A stretch of 64,000 bases of DNA from CAIVVT01 sp963757265 (lineage in GTDB: Bacteria; Acidobacteriota; Terriglobia; Bryobacterales; Bryobacteraceae), in NCBI GenBank assembly GCA_963757265.1, contig CAVWRA010000011.1:310001-374000 (forward strand), in the 5' to 3' direction. The notes below the pieces were generated by a model, which worked only from the letters and a program-made list of their open reading frames with translations, searched no databases and had not been told where the DNA came from. A program made the position numbers and the translations under genes. Positions 1 to 7,543 of the stretch are shown piece after piece (the first letter of the stretch is position 1; each line of letters begins with the position of its first letter).

Positions 1-143
1 CCGGCAACCAACCCGGCGAGGGACAGCCAATTCGGGATCCGCCGGAATCGCCAGTCATAAATCGCCGCCACGATCGCCACGCTGAGGAGCAACACGCGAA
101 GCAGCAAGGGCAGGGGGAGGATGGTGACAGGCATCATGGGCAT
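1..143 (-). CDS. Prepilin peptidase (A24/CpaA-like), N-terminal fragment
   Basis: The window edge cuts this gene, leaving about 47 N-terminal codons on the minus strand. The first residues form a hydrophobic segment rich in Leu and Val, followed by the motif YDWRFRIPNWL. An aspartate next to an R-x-R-I-P-N sequence just after the first membrane segment is the hallmark of A24 prepilin peptidases, where the Asp is one of the two catalytic aspartates. The family cleaves leader peptides from type IV pilin-like proteins at the inner membrane. Three ATGs lie close together (143, 137, 134) and I cannot choose between them. The second catalytic motif lies outside the window, so the CpaA/TadV versus PilD question is open. 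Confidence 0.72.
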   Translation of the reverse strand, partial: MPMMPVTILPLPLLLRVLLLSVAIVAAIYDWRFRRIPNWLSLAGLVA

Positions 144-243
144 TATATGCGCGCCAACACCATCCGCGGAGGTGTGCGGCGCCTGTCTGAGAGCCATCGC
201 AGCGCCACAGAGGGCCAAGAACCCGCGCTGCCGCGGTGAGGAC

Positions 244-603
244 TCAGGCCACGGGCTCGAGAATGATCTGATCGCCGGCCAGCGTGCCGGTCAATTCGAT
301 GGTTCCCGCGGGCAACTCGATCACCGAGTTCGCCCGCAGGCACGCGGCCATGCGCCAGGGCCGCAAGGAGGGACGGCAGCGGACCACGCGCAAATGGCGA
401 TCCAGAAACAGCACGTCGATCGTGAAACGCATGAAGAAACAATGCACGGCTTCACAGGGCTCCAGCCAGATTGCCTCGCCCGGCGGCGCTGTGTCGAGCC
501 CCAACCATCCCTGGCGGCGGGAGCGGCTGTCGTGGGCCAGAGTCACGGCCTGCGCCAGAACGGCTCCTGAGCGTGCGTTGATGATCCTGAACTGCTGCGC
601 CAT
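244..603 (-). CDS. DUF192 family protein
   Basis: A 119-residue protein of the DUF192 (COG1430) family, small beta-rich proteins of unknown function that often carry export signals. The family pattern is visible: a central SRRQGWLGL segment, then HCFFMRFTIDVLFLD around residues 54-68, matching the family consensus of an aromatic/Met followed by I-D-V-L-F. No signal peptide is present, so this copy is probably cytoplasmic. It lies 100 bp upstream of and in the same direction as the prepilin peptidase fragment; in other bacteria DUF192 genes also occur near Tad pilus genes, which makes a link plausible but unproven. Confidence 0.8.
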   Translation of the reverse strand: MAQQFRIINARSGAVLAQAVTLAHDSRSRRQGWLGLDTAPPGEAIWLEPCEAVHCFFMRFTIDVLFLDRHLRVVRCRPSLRPWRMAACLRANSVIELPAGTIELTGTLAGDQIILEPVA

Positions 604-730
604 GGGCCTGCGCGCCTCCCTCAGAGCAGTCTACGTCTTCTCGGCAGCTTGCGGGCATGCGCGGTGCAGTCACTGCGCAGGGAAAGCTTGCTAGGATGGC
701 GAGAGGTCCGATCCGCCCGGCTGCACGCTC

Positions 731-1531
731 ATGCTCGAGAACATCAACCTGGGGAAAAAGCTCTCCCGCGAGGAATACAAGCAGATTCTTCCCGGCCTGC
801 AACAACGCCTGTACGATTTGGAGAAAGCCTGCTGGGATCATGGCGCCCCCACCGTCGTCGTCTTCGAAGGCTGGGACGCGGCCGGCAAAGGCACCACGAT
901 CGCGACGCTGACTCAGCGGCTGGATCCGCGCGGCTTCAAGCTCTATCCAATCACTGCGCCGCGCACTTATGAAATGCAGCGGCCCTGGCTGTGGCGCTTC
1001 TGGCTGAAAGTGCCGAACCGCGGTGAGATGGTGATTTTCGATCACAGCTGGTACGGCCGGGTGCTTGAAGAGCGCGTCGAGCGGACGATTCCCGAAAAGG
1101 CCTGGCGGGACTCCTTTCGCGACATCGTGGAGTTCGAACGCATGCTGGCCGACGATGGGACGACGTTCGTGAAATTCTTCCTGCACATCAGCAAGAAGGA
1201 ACAGAAGAGACGATTCAAGGCCATCGAGGCCGATCCCCTCGAAGCGTGGCGCGTGACCGAGGCGGACTGGGCGCGCCACAAGGGGTACGACCGCTACCTC
1301 GAGGCCGTGGAGGAGATGCTCGAGCTGACTGAATCCGAGTATGCTCCATGGACGATCGTCGAAGCGACCTCCAGATCGTATGCCCGGCGCAAGGTTTTCG
1401 ATACGCTCATTGAGGCTCTGGAAGAGCGGCTGGGCCCGGATGCGCCGCCGCGCGCCGAGCTGACCGGGCACGACGCCAAGGACGCTGAACTCCGCGCCGC
1501 CATGGATTCCCTGACCGGAGGCACGCTCTGA
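731..1531 (+). CDS. Polyphosphate kinase 2 family protein (first of tandem pair)
   Basis: 266 residues with the PPK2 fold. The Walker A motif EGWDAAGKG is at residues 46-54 and the Walker B/lid segment FDHSWYGRVLEERVE at 103-117. PPK2 enzymes move phosphate between polyphosphate and nucleotides in the cytoplasm. The conserved Arg of the FDRSWY motif is His here, so activity or substrate class may differ from the second copy. The stop codon overlaps the next start (TGATG), indicating translational coupling. The pair resembles the two halves of the two-domain polyphosphate:AMP phosphotransferase (PAP) split into two genes. No strong ribosome binding site precedes the ATG at 731. Confidence 0.88.
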   Translation: MLENINLGKKLSREEYKQILPGLQQRLYDLEKACWDHGAPTVVVFEGWDAAGKGTTIATLTQRLDPRGFKLYPITAPRTYEMQRPWLWRFWLKVPNRGEMVIFDHSWYGRVLEERVERTIPEKAWRDSFRDIVEFERMLADDGTTFVKFFLHISKKEQKRRFKAIEADPLEAWRVTEADWARHKGYDRYLEAVEEMLELTESEYAPWTIVEATSRSYARRKVFDTLIEALEERLGPDAPPRAELTGHDAKDAELRAAMDSLTGGTL

Positions 1532-2436
1532 TGCTCGAAACCGTTGACCTCACCCTGGCTCTGGATCGTGAATCCTATGTTCGTGAGCTTACCCGGCGGC
1601 AGGTGCAACTGCGGCAGCTCGGCTATCAGGTCTACCTGCAAAAGCGTCCCGTCATAATCGCCTTCGAGGGCTGGGACGCCGCCGGCAAGGGCGGCGCCAT
1701 CAAGCGCATCACGGAGAAACTCGATCCCCGCGGCTATATCGTCTACCCCATCAGCGTCCCGCAAGGCGAGGACAAGACGCGCCACTACCTGTACCGCTTC
1801 TGGCGGCGTCTGCCCGAGCGCGGCCAGATCGCGATCTTCGATCGCACCTGGTACGGCCGCGTGCTGGTCGAGCGCGTGGAGGGGTTTGCCAAGGAGGAGG
1901 AGTGGAAGCGCGCCTACAAGGAGATCAACTCCTTTGAGCGCCAGTTGCGCGATTTCGGCGTGATTCTGCTCAAATTCTGGATCCACATCTCGCGCGATGA
2001 GCAGCTGCGCCGCTTCGAGGAGCGCGAGAGGATCGGTTACAAGGCCTGGAAGCTCACCGATGAGGACTGGCGCAATCGGGACAAGTGGGGCGCCTACGAG
2101 CAAGCCGTCGACGAGATGCTGGTCCGCACCGGCACCCGCACCGCGCCCTGGTGCGTGGTGGAAGGCAACGACAAGAACTGGGCTCGCGTGAACGTCCTGT
2201 CGAAGCTGGTGGAGGTGCTCTGCGAGGAGCTTCACCACGAGCCCGTTGATCCGCTGAAGGGCAAGGAGCGGAAGAAGAAAAAGGCCAAGGTTAGTCCGCC
2301 GAAGGCCGAGGCCAGCCCGGCGAAGAACGAACCGCCCGCTCGGCCGGTCGCCGAGAAGGCGAAGAAAGTGCCGCCCGCTCAGCCGGCCGCCGGGAAGAAG
2401 ACGGACAAGCCCGCCCGCAAGAATGCGCGGGCCTGA
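1531..2436 (+). CDS. Polyphosphate kinase 2 family protein (second of tandem pair)
   Basis: 301 residues. Walker A FEGWDAAGKGG is at 45-55 and the canonical FDRTWYGRVLVERVEG begins at 103, so all recognised PPK2 catalytic motifs are intact. This is probably the active member of the pair, phosphorylating nucleotides from polyphosphate. After about residue 245 comes a roughly 60-residue tail of Lys, Ala and Pro (KKKKAK and PAKN-type repeats) that is not part of the PPK2 fold. It is probably disordered and basic, possibly binding polyphosphate or nucleic acid; that role is inference. The start overlaps the stop of the first PPK2 gene. A MITE-like element begins 18 bp after the stop. Confidence 0.9.
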   Translation: MLETVDLTLALDRESYVRELTRRQVQLRQLGYQVYLQKRPVIIAFEGWDAAGKGGAIKRITEKLDPRGYIVYPISVPQGEDKTRHYLYRFWRRLPERGQIAIFDRTWYGRVLVERVEGFAKEEEWKRAYKEINSFERQLRDFGVILLKFWIHISRDEQLRRFEERERIGYKAWKLTDEDWRNRDKWGAYEQAVDEMLVRTGTRTAPWCVVEGNDKNWARVNVLSKLVEVLCEELHHEPVDPLKGKERKKKKAKVSPPKAEASPAKNEPPARPVAEKAKKVPPAQPAAGKKTDKPARKNARA

Positions 2437-2454
2437 TGGTTCCATCCGGCGCGG

Positions 2455-2726
2455 CCTAGGGCCTGTTCACACTACGCGGACGATGGCGACGTGAGCCCGT
2501 TTTTCCGAGTTCGAGGAGCGAGGAGCGACGCATGCCGGGCGTGCGGCGAGCGACGAGCGATGCGGAAATCGGGGAAACCGGCCCCGTCCCTGCGGGTTGC
2601 GGCGAAAAGCGCCTCAGCCTTCGTTGTCGTCCTCGCTTTGGAATGGCCAAAGTCATCGTCCTCCGCCTCGCCTGAGGCTGTTTTCGCGCGCAACGCCATC
2701 CGTTCGGGTAGTGTGAGCAGGCCCTA
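2455..2726. repeat. MITE-like 272 bp element with near-perfect terminal inverted repeats
   Basis: The left end (2455-2474, CCTAGGGCCTGTTCACACTA) and the reverse complement of the right end (2707-2726) match at 19 of 20 positions. The interior has no recognisable gene, only open frames without family motifs. It fills the gap between the PPK2 pair and a small membrane protein. The size and the ends fit a non-autonomous miniature element or a REP-type unit. No clear target duplication is visible outside the ends, although the outermost CCTAGG is itself palindromic and might be the target site. Only one copy is present in this window. Confidence 0.7.
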
Positions 2727-2833
2727 GGGGGCCCCTTCCGGGAAGGCCTCGGCTCCCGCACCGAGCGTTGCGTTGGACGGCCTTTCCGATGTAGACTGCG
2801 GCAAACCCTTGCACCGAGTAGGAGGATGGAAGG

Positions 2834-3037
2834 ATGAAGCCGCCGCTGATCAGCATGGCCCGATTGGAGGAGTTCCTCATTACTTGGGTCATCTGTTTCG
2901 CCGTGATCGGAACCATCATTTACCTGCGCGATTCCGTGAAGGGGCCGAACAAGAAAAAAACCGGCGTCTGGGCCGCCAACATCCCTTCCCTCGTGCTGGC
3001 GATTATCATTTTCGCTTTTCGCTACGTAATTCCCTGA
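2834..3037 (+). CDS. Small two-helix membrane protein, unknown function
   Basis: 67 residues with two predicted transmembrane helices (about residues 13-30 and 48-66), joined by a polar loop containing GPNKKK. A purine-rich GGAGG lies upstream of the ATG (GTAGGAGGATGGAAGGATG), supporting the start. I recognise no family. It sits 86 bp before a GT2 glycosyltransferase on the same strand, so it may belong to the same transcript, perhaps as a small envelope protein; this is context only. Confidence 0.6.
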   Translation: MKPPLISMARLEEFLITWVICFAVIGTIIYLRDSVKGPNKKKTGVWAANIPSLVLAIIIFAFRYVIP

Positions 3038-3122
3038 GCCCGTGGGTCCCGCGTCAGTGCTTCCATTTCCAGCATGCTCGCGACGTTCTGTCAGGCTCAA
3101 GTCAGGATAAGCTCTTGCTGAC

Positions 3123-3914
3123 ATGATCAACGGCCAGAAGATCGTCGTGGTGCTGCCGGCTTACAACGCCGAAAGAACTCTCGAAGCGACCGTTCGCGAA
3201 CTCCCCGATGTTGTGGACCAGATCATTCTGGTGGACGATCACAGCACCGATGAGACGGCCGCTCTGGCCCACCGGCTGGGCCTCACGGTGGTCGTTCACG
3301 AAGTGAACCGTGGTTACGGCGCCAACCAGAAAACCTGTTACTCAATGGCCTTGGCCGCCGGGGCCGATGTGGTCGTCATGGTCCATCCGGACTACCAGTA
3401 TTCCCCTCTGCTGGTGACGCCGATGGCCGGCATGGTGGCCTATGGCGTCTACGATCTGGTGCTCGGTTCGCGCATTCTCGGAGGCCAGGCGCGGCGCGGC
3501 GGGATGCCACTCTACAAGTACTTCGCCAATCGGGCCTTGACCTTTTTTCAGAACTTCCTGCTCGACGCCAAGCTCTCCGAGTACCACACCGGCTTTCGCG
3601 CCTACACACGAAGGCTGCTGCTGGCGCTGCCGCTCGAGCACAATTCCGACGATTTTGTTTTTGACAACCAGGTCATCGCCGAAGCGCTCCTCATGGGGGC
3701 CAACATCGGCGAAATCTCCTGTCCGACGCGTTACTTCGCCGAGGCTTCGTCGATCAATCTGCGCCGCAGCATTGTCTATGGCTTTGGCGTCGTTGGGACC
3801 ACACTGCTGGCTTGGCTGGCGAAACACGGCTTGTTCCGCTCGCCGCTGTATGACCCCGCCAGGAGCCTTGGTTCCAGCTCGGCGTCCGCCGGGGATTCCG
3901 ATTCAAGCCGCTGA
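3123..3914 (+). CDS. Family 2 glycosyltransferase (dolichol-phosphate mannose synthase-like)
   Basis: 263 residues. The GT2 fold is shown by VVLPAYNAERTL near the N terminus, the nucleotide-binding DDHSTDET, and the D-x-D-like segment VMVHPDYQYSP near residues 85-95. NRGYGANQK follows the usual GT2 N-x-G-x-G pattern. It most resembles transferases that move a sugar from a nucleotide donor to a lipid phosphate carrier at the inner face of the cytoplasmic membrane. A hydrophobic stretch near residues 215-235 may give membrane contact. The C-terminal Ser-rich tail is not conserved in the family. It converges with the PIG-L gene 39 bp downstream. The acceptor and donor cannot be deduced. Confidence 0.85.
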   Translation: MINGQKIVVVLPAYNAERTLEATVRELPDVVDQIILVDDHSTDETAALAHRLGLTVVVHEVNRGYGANQKTCYSMALAAGADVVVMVHPDYQYSPLLVTPMAGMVAYGVYDLVLGSRILGGQARRGGMPLYKYFANRALTFFQNFLLDAKLSEYHTGFRAYTRRLLLALPLEHNSDDFVFDNQVIAEALLMGANIGEISCPTRYFAEASSINLRRSIVYGFGVVGTTLLAWLAKHGLFRSPLYDPARSLGSSSASAGDSDSSR

Positions 3915-3952
3915 AGCCGCGTTGGATTGCGCTCCTCCGCCCTGCTCCATCC

Positions 3953-4708
3953 TCACGCCGGCGGGAATGTCGAATCGGGACTCTGCACGTGCCGGATGAA
4001 GGCTTCCGCCTGTTCATGGCCGCTCTCCAGGCCGCGAAAGCGGGCCACCTGTTCCTGCCAGGCGTAGAATTTCTGCGGCGCCTGGCTGGCATGGGCAAAG
4101 CAAGCCGCCCGCTTGATTGCCGTCACGGCGCTGATGTCCACGTAGTGCTGAGGGAAGTAATGCTGCGTATCTTCACCATTGGTGACTTCGTAATAGTACA
4201 GCGCGCAGCGTTCGCGCATTCTCTGCCACGCCCCGTGCGCCAGCACCGCGGTGGCGCGGTGATCGGGATGGCCGTCAATGGGCCACTGCGTGAACAGGAC
4301 GTCGGGGTTCTCCGCGGCCAGCAGCGCGTCAAAGCTGCGGTAGTGCGCCTCGTCCACAACGCTGCGCCCGTCCGTCTGGCCGGCGAAAACCGGCCGCGCC
4401 CTCAGCACTTCGCAAGCCTTTTGCGCCTCGGCCGTGCGGATCGCCTCGGCTTGTTCCACGCTTTTGCCCGCGATCCCTCCTCCGCCCCGATTCAGATACA
4501 ACAGGACCACCTCGTGGCCCAGTGCCGTGTAGCGCGCGATCGTGCCGCCACAACCATATTCCGGGTCGCCGGGATGTCCTCCCGCCACAACCACGCGCAA
4601 TTTCCGCGGCTCCGCCGTGCCGCTTTCCGCCGCCAGACTCACTCCCGGCAACCCGGCTGCCGCGATCACCGCCCCGGCCATCATGCTTCGTCGTGAAAGG
4701 GTATCCAT
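3953..4708 (-). CDS. Tat-exported PIG-L/LmbE family deacetylase
   Basis: 251 residues. The ATG at 4708 is chosen because a GGAGGGGAGC site precedes it and it starts a Tat signal (SRRSMMAGAVIAAAGLPG). The metal-binding motif of PIG-L deacetylases is AGGHPGDPEYGCGG, a variant of the usual HPDDE with Gly and Pro changes. A second conserved histidine cluster, DGHPDH, is present near residue 160. The family removes acetyl groups from N-acetylglucosamine-type sugars using zinc. An exported form should act on envelope or environmental sugar derivatives. Divergent from the remnant gene at 4832. The substrate is unknown. Confidence 0.83.
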   Translation of the reverse strand: MDTLSRRSMMAGAVIAAAGLPGVSLAAESGTAEPRKLRVVVAGGHPGDPEYGCGGTIARYTALGHEVVLLYLNRGGGGIAGKSVEQAEAIRTAEAQKACEVLRARPVFAGQTDGRSVVDEAHYRSFDALLAAENPDVLFTQWPIDGHPDHRATAVLAHGAWQRMRERCALYYYEVTNGEDTQHYFPQHYVDISAVTAIKRAACFAHASQAPQKFYAWQEQVARFRGLESGHEQAEAFIRHVQSPDSTFPPA

Positions 4709-4831
4709 GGAATCAGCTCCCCTCCGTAGCATACTCATGCACCACGCGCCTTTCGCGCGCCGCGCCCGCGCTCTTTCCCGCCACTCTCCGTCTTGGCATA
4801 GCATCAGGAGAAAGCTCCTCCGGCAATTCTC

Positions 4832-5158
4832 ATGTCGCAACCCGCCAATCCCCCGCTGGAATCCAGCCCGGCCGCCGCTCCTGTGCCGCAGAGGCCCGTC
4901 TCGCTCGATGCATTCCGCGGCGCTGCCATGGCGCTCATGGTACTGGTGAACAACTCCGGTAATTGGAGTCACACTTACGGTCCTCTCCGCCATTCCGCCG
5001 CCGGGACAATTTCCTTGCAGTCCTGGCTGTTCGACCACTGTTTCACGCCGCTGGCCTCGCCCTATGACGCCGCGCTCGTATGGGCGCTGGCCTTCGGGGT
5101 GTTGATGTACGCGGCGGCTTATGCCCTGTACCGGCGAAAGTGGTTTATTCGGGTTTGA
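4832..5158 (+). pseudogene. Internally deleted DUF5009/HGSNAT-like acyltransferase remnant
   Basis: 108 codons, in frame throughout. The N-terminal part (SLDAFRGAAMALMVLVNN, then GPLRHSA) is the start of the COG4299/HGSNAT-type membrane acyltransferase family, which usually has 360-390 residues and about ten helices. The C-terminal part (WLFDHCFTPLASP, a final helix, then YRRKWFIRV) is the end of the same family. The middle, about 270 residues with the rest of the helices and the catalytic histidine region, is missing, and the junction falls near residues 54-60. This looks like an in-frame internal deletion. A short two-helix product could still be made, but acyltransferase activity is not expected. 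Confidence 0.72.
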
Positions 5159-5208
5159 GCTCCTGGACGCCCGCTGGGTCCGCGAGATAGATTACTGTTG
5201 GAACCGCT

Positions 5209-6126
5209 ATGTCACAAATTACTCGACGCTCTGTCCTCGGCGCCGCGCTGCCTCTGGCCGCGGCCGTCTCTTCCACCGCGCCGGCAACGGCCGTCGCGAA
5301 GAAGCCGTTCCGTCTGGGGCTCATCATTTCACCGGATGCAAGGCCCGAGCAGGAATTCGGCAAACTGCACGATCTCAAGCTGACCACGTGTTTCGTCTCG
5401 ACCAACCGCTACGATGAGCGCTGGGCCGCGCAGGTCAAGCAACTATTGGAAAAGTTCGAGATCGAGCCCACGGCCGTCGAAACGCTCGGACCGGGCAAGA
5501 TGGTCTGGGACTTCATGCAGGGACCGGCCACCATCGGCCTGGTGCCGCGCAACACCCGCCAGGCGCGGATTGACGCGCTGAAGCGCGGCTCCGATTTCGG
5601 CAAGCTCATCGGCGCGCCCCTGCTCCAGACCCACTGCGGCTTCATCCCCGAAGATCCCAATGACCCGCTATACCCCGAACTGGTCGCCGCCGTACACGAG
5701 GTGGCGGCGCACTGCAAAGGCAACGGCCAGATCTTCCTGTTTGAGACGGGCCAGGAGACGCCCACCACGCTCGTGCGCGCCATCACCGACGTGGGCCTCG
5801 ACAATGTCGGCGTCGGTCTCGACACCGCCAACGTGATTCTCTACGGCAAGGCCAATCCGGTGGATGCCGCCACCATCCTCGGGAAGCACATCAAGGCCAT
5901 GCACGCCAAGGATGGCCGCTGGCCGACCGATCCGCGCAAGCTGGGCGAGGAGACGCCCATTGGCAGGGGCCTGGTCGATTTCGCCCGCGTCTTTCGCATT
6001 CTGAAGCAGAACGGCTACACCGGCGCCACCACCATCGAGCGCGAGATTTCGGGCCCGAAGCAGATCGAGGACGTCCGCCGCGGCGCCGAATACCTGCAGA
6101 AGATCATCGACCAAATGGGAGTCTGA
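5209..6126 (+). CDS. Tat-secreted sugar isomerase/epimerase-like TIM-barrel protein
   Basis: 305 residues. The N terminus is a Tat signal (ITRRSVLGAALPLAAAVSS) ending around residue 30. The mature part is an AP-endonuclease-2/xylose-isomerase-like TIM barrel: the strand-end motifs LIGAPLLQTHCG, FLFETGQET, VGVGLDTANVILYG, KAMHAKDG and TTIEREI carry the Glu, Asp, His and Glu expected to bind a divalent metal. Proteins of this type isomerise or epimerise sugars or inositols, and many secreted acidobacterial versions have no assigned substrate. The ATG at 5209 opens the Tat signal directly. It begins 50 bp after the acyltransferase remnant and is probably its former operon partner. Confidence 0.8.
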   Translation: MSQITRRSVLGAALPLAAAVSSTAPATAVAKKPFRLGLIISPDARPEQEFGKLHDLKLTTCFVSTNRYDERWAAQVKQLLEKFEIEPTAVETLGPGKMVWDFMQGPATIGLVPRNTRQARIDALKRGSDFGKLIGAPLLQTHCGFIPEDPNDPLYPELVAAVHEVAAHCKGNGQIFLFETGQETPTTLVRAITDVGLDNVGVGLDTANVILYGKANPVDAATILGKHIKAMHAKDGRWPTDPRKLGEETPIGRGLVDFARVFRILKQNGYTGATTIEREISGPKQIEDVRRGAEYLQKIIDQMGV

Positions 6127-6214
6127 GGCGGAGCGGCGCAGTACGCCGGTGCGCGGAACGTTCTCGGTCGCCCGGCCGGGATGCTAGTCTCCCTGAAGGA
6201 GCTTCTTTCAAGGC

Positions 6215-6985
6215 ATGCCCCGGTGGGACGCGAATCTTTATCTGCGCTTCGGCCAGGAACGGACGCAGGCGGCCGTCGATCTGGTTGCCCACATTGAACT
6301 GGAGCGGCCGCGCCGCATCGTCGATCTGGGTTGCGGGCCCGGCAACTCGACCGCGGTGCTGCGGGCCCGCTGGCCCGAGGCGGAGATCACCGGCGTGGAC
6401 CAATCGGCCGAGATGCTGGCCGAGGCGCGCTGCGGCTGGCCCGACGGCCGCTGGATCGAAGGCGACATCGCCGATTGGAGCGCCGACGAACCCTGCGACC
6501 TGGTCTTTTCGAATGCGGCCCTGCAGTGGGTGCATGGCCACGCGCAACTGGTCCCGCATCTCGTGGCACAGGTCGCTCCCGGCGGCGCCCTGGCCATACA
6601 AGTGCCGATGCATTTCGATTCGCCGCTGCACCGCCGCATGCGCGAGTTGGCCCTGGACGCGCGCTGGCGCGAGCGCATGGGCCGCGCTCTCAACGCCCTG
6701 GTGCGGGAACGCCCGGAGTTCTACTACGATCTGCTGGCGCCGCGCTGCTCGCGCCTGCGGCTGTGGGAGACCGAGTACATCCAGCCGATGGAGTCCCCGG
6801 GAGCGATTCTCGAGTTCATCCGCGGCACCGGCCTGCGACCGTATCTGGAGGCGCTGGCTGACGATACGGAGCGCGATCTGTACCTCGGCCTGCTCGCCGA
6901 CGCCGTGGCGCACGACTATCCGCCCCGTCCGGACGGCAAGGTCCTATTTCCGTTCCGACGGCTGTTCTTCATCGCCTACCGGTGA
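6215..6985 (+). CDS. tam: Trans-aconitate 2-methyltransferase-like
   Basis: 256 residues, close to the usual length of Tam. The SAM-binding motif DLGCGPGNST lies near residue 37, motif II VDQSAEML follows, and the FSNAALQWV sequence is typical of Tam. Near the C terminus the PRPDGKVLFPFRRLFFIA segment also matches the family. Tam methylates trans-aconitate in the cytoplasm, removing an inhibitor of aconitase. A GGAGC site precedes the ATG. There are no functionally related neighbours. Confidence 0.87.
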   Translation: MPRWDANLYLRFGQERTQAAVDLVAHIELERPRRIVDLGCGPGNSTAVLRARWPEAEITGVDQSAEMLAEARCGWPDGRWIEGDIADWSADEPCDLVFSNAALQWVHGHAQLVPHLVAQVAPGGALAIQVPMHFDSPLHRRMRELALDARWRERMGRALNALVRERPEFYYDLLAPRCSRLRLWETEYIQPMESPGAILEFIRGTGLRPYLEALADDTERDLYLGLLADAVAHDYPPRPDGKVLFPFRRLFFIAYR

Positions 6986-7300
6986 GGCGCACTGCGCTTA
7001 CGGCGTGCATCCACCGCCAGGAAACCGGCAAGACACCGCGAAGACGCGGTGATCTGAAGGCTCGCGAATGGCGTGTTGACGGCAGGTCGTAGATCGATGC
7101 ACGGCGCGGCCAGGCGCCGCGCTGCGGCGCATGAATCGGCATTCATGAATGCTCGCGGTGACGGGCCGGGCGGATTGTGGACCAATGGCGGTTGAGTCCA
7201 GCTAAGGCCTTTTACATCAGTTCGTTGCAGTCCAATGCAATGGCCGCCCGCCGGGTCCGGACCGCTGCCAGAGCGCCATTCTGCCGCAAACTCGCGGTTG
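6986..7300. other. Noncoding 315 bp upstream of the HU/TIR module, with several hairpins
   Basis: No convincing gene is visible. The stretch contains GCGCCGC-gct-GCGGCGC (perfect 7 bp arms, near 7114-7130) followed directly by ATGAAT-cggc-ATTCAT (7131-7146), and the latter continues into the palindrome ATTCATGAAT (7141-7150). These could be a terminator for tam, a regulatory site for the following genes, or both. Confidence 0.35.
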
Positions 7301-7543
7301 ATGAGCCGCAAACGTTCCATCCCCAAGACAAAGCGCCGCCCGGCGCCGGAGCCGGCCGCGGCCGACGCGCTCGACGCTGCCGTGCACCAGATCCTGCAGA
7401 AGCTGAAAGCGGGCAAGCCGGTGCGTCTGCCGGGGCTGGGGACGCTGCGTCCGGGGCCGGAACGGTCCGTGCTGTTCGACGAATTGCATTGGCCGGGACA
7501 GAAAGGGGCCGCGCATGGCGGCAAGAAGCCGGGCCGGGGGTGA
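7301..7543 (+). CDS. Small basic protein with HU/IHF-like segment, partner of TIR gene
   Basis: 80 residues from the ATG at 7301. The start is Lys/Arg-rich (SRKRSIPKTKRRP). Residues 22-52 (ALDAAVHQILQKLKAG, then VRLPGLGTLRPGP) match the second helix and the beginning of the beta arm of HU/IHF DNA-binding proteins, where the consensus is L-x-x-G-x-x-V-x-(I/L)-x-G-(F/L)-G-T. The rest of an HU fold is not present. The stop lies 29 bp inside the next gene, whose N terminus carries the same kind of segment, so the two are probably translated together and may pair. Function unknown; DNA binding is inferred from the weak similarity. Confidence 0.55.
   Translation: MSRKRSIPKTKRRPAPEPAAADALDAAVHQILQKLKAGKPVRLPGLGTLRPGPERSVLFDELHWPGQKGAAHGGKKPGRG

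Noticed and set aside
142..147. TATAAT on the minus strand just before the prepilin peptidase start
   Set aside because: It overlaps the first ATG and has no -35 sequence at 16-18 bp, so it is more likely chance than a promoter.
2491..2727. 78-codon open frame inside the MITE-like element
   Set aside because: No ribosome site, no known motif, and an Arg/Ser-rich composition expected of a noncoding GC-rich repeat read through.
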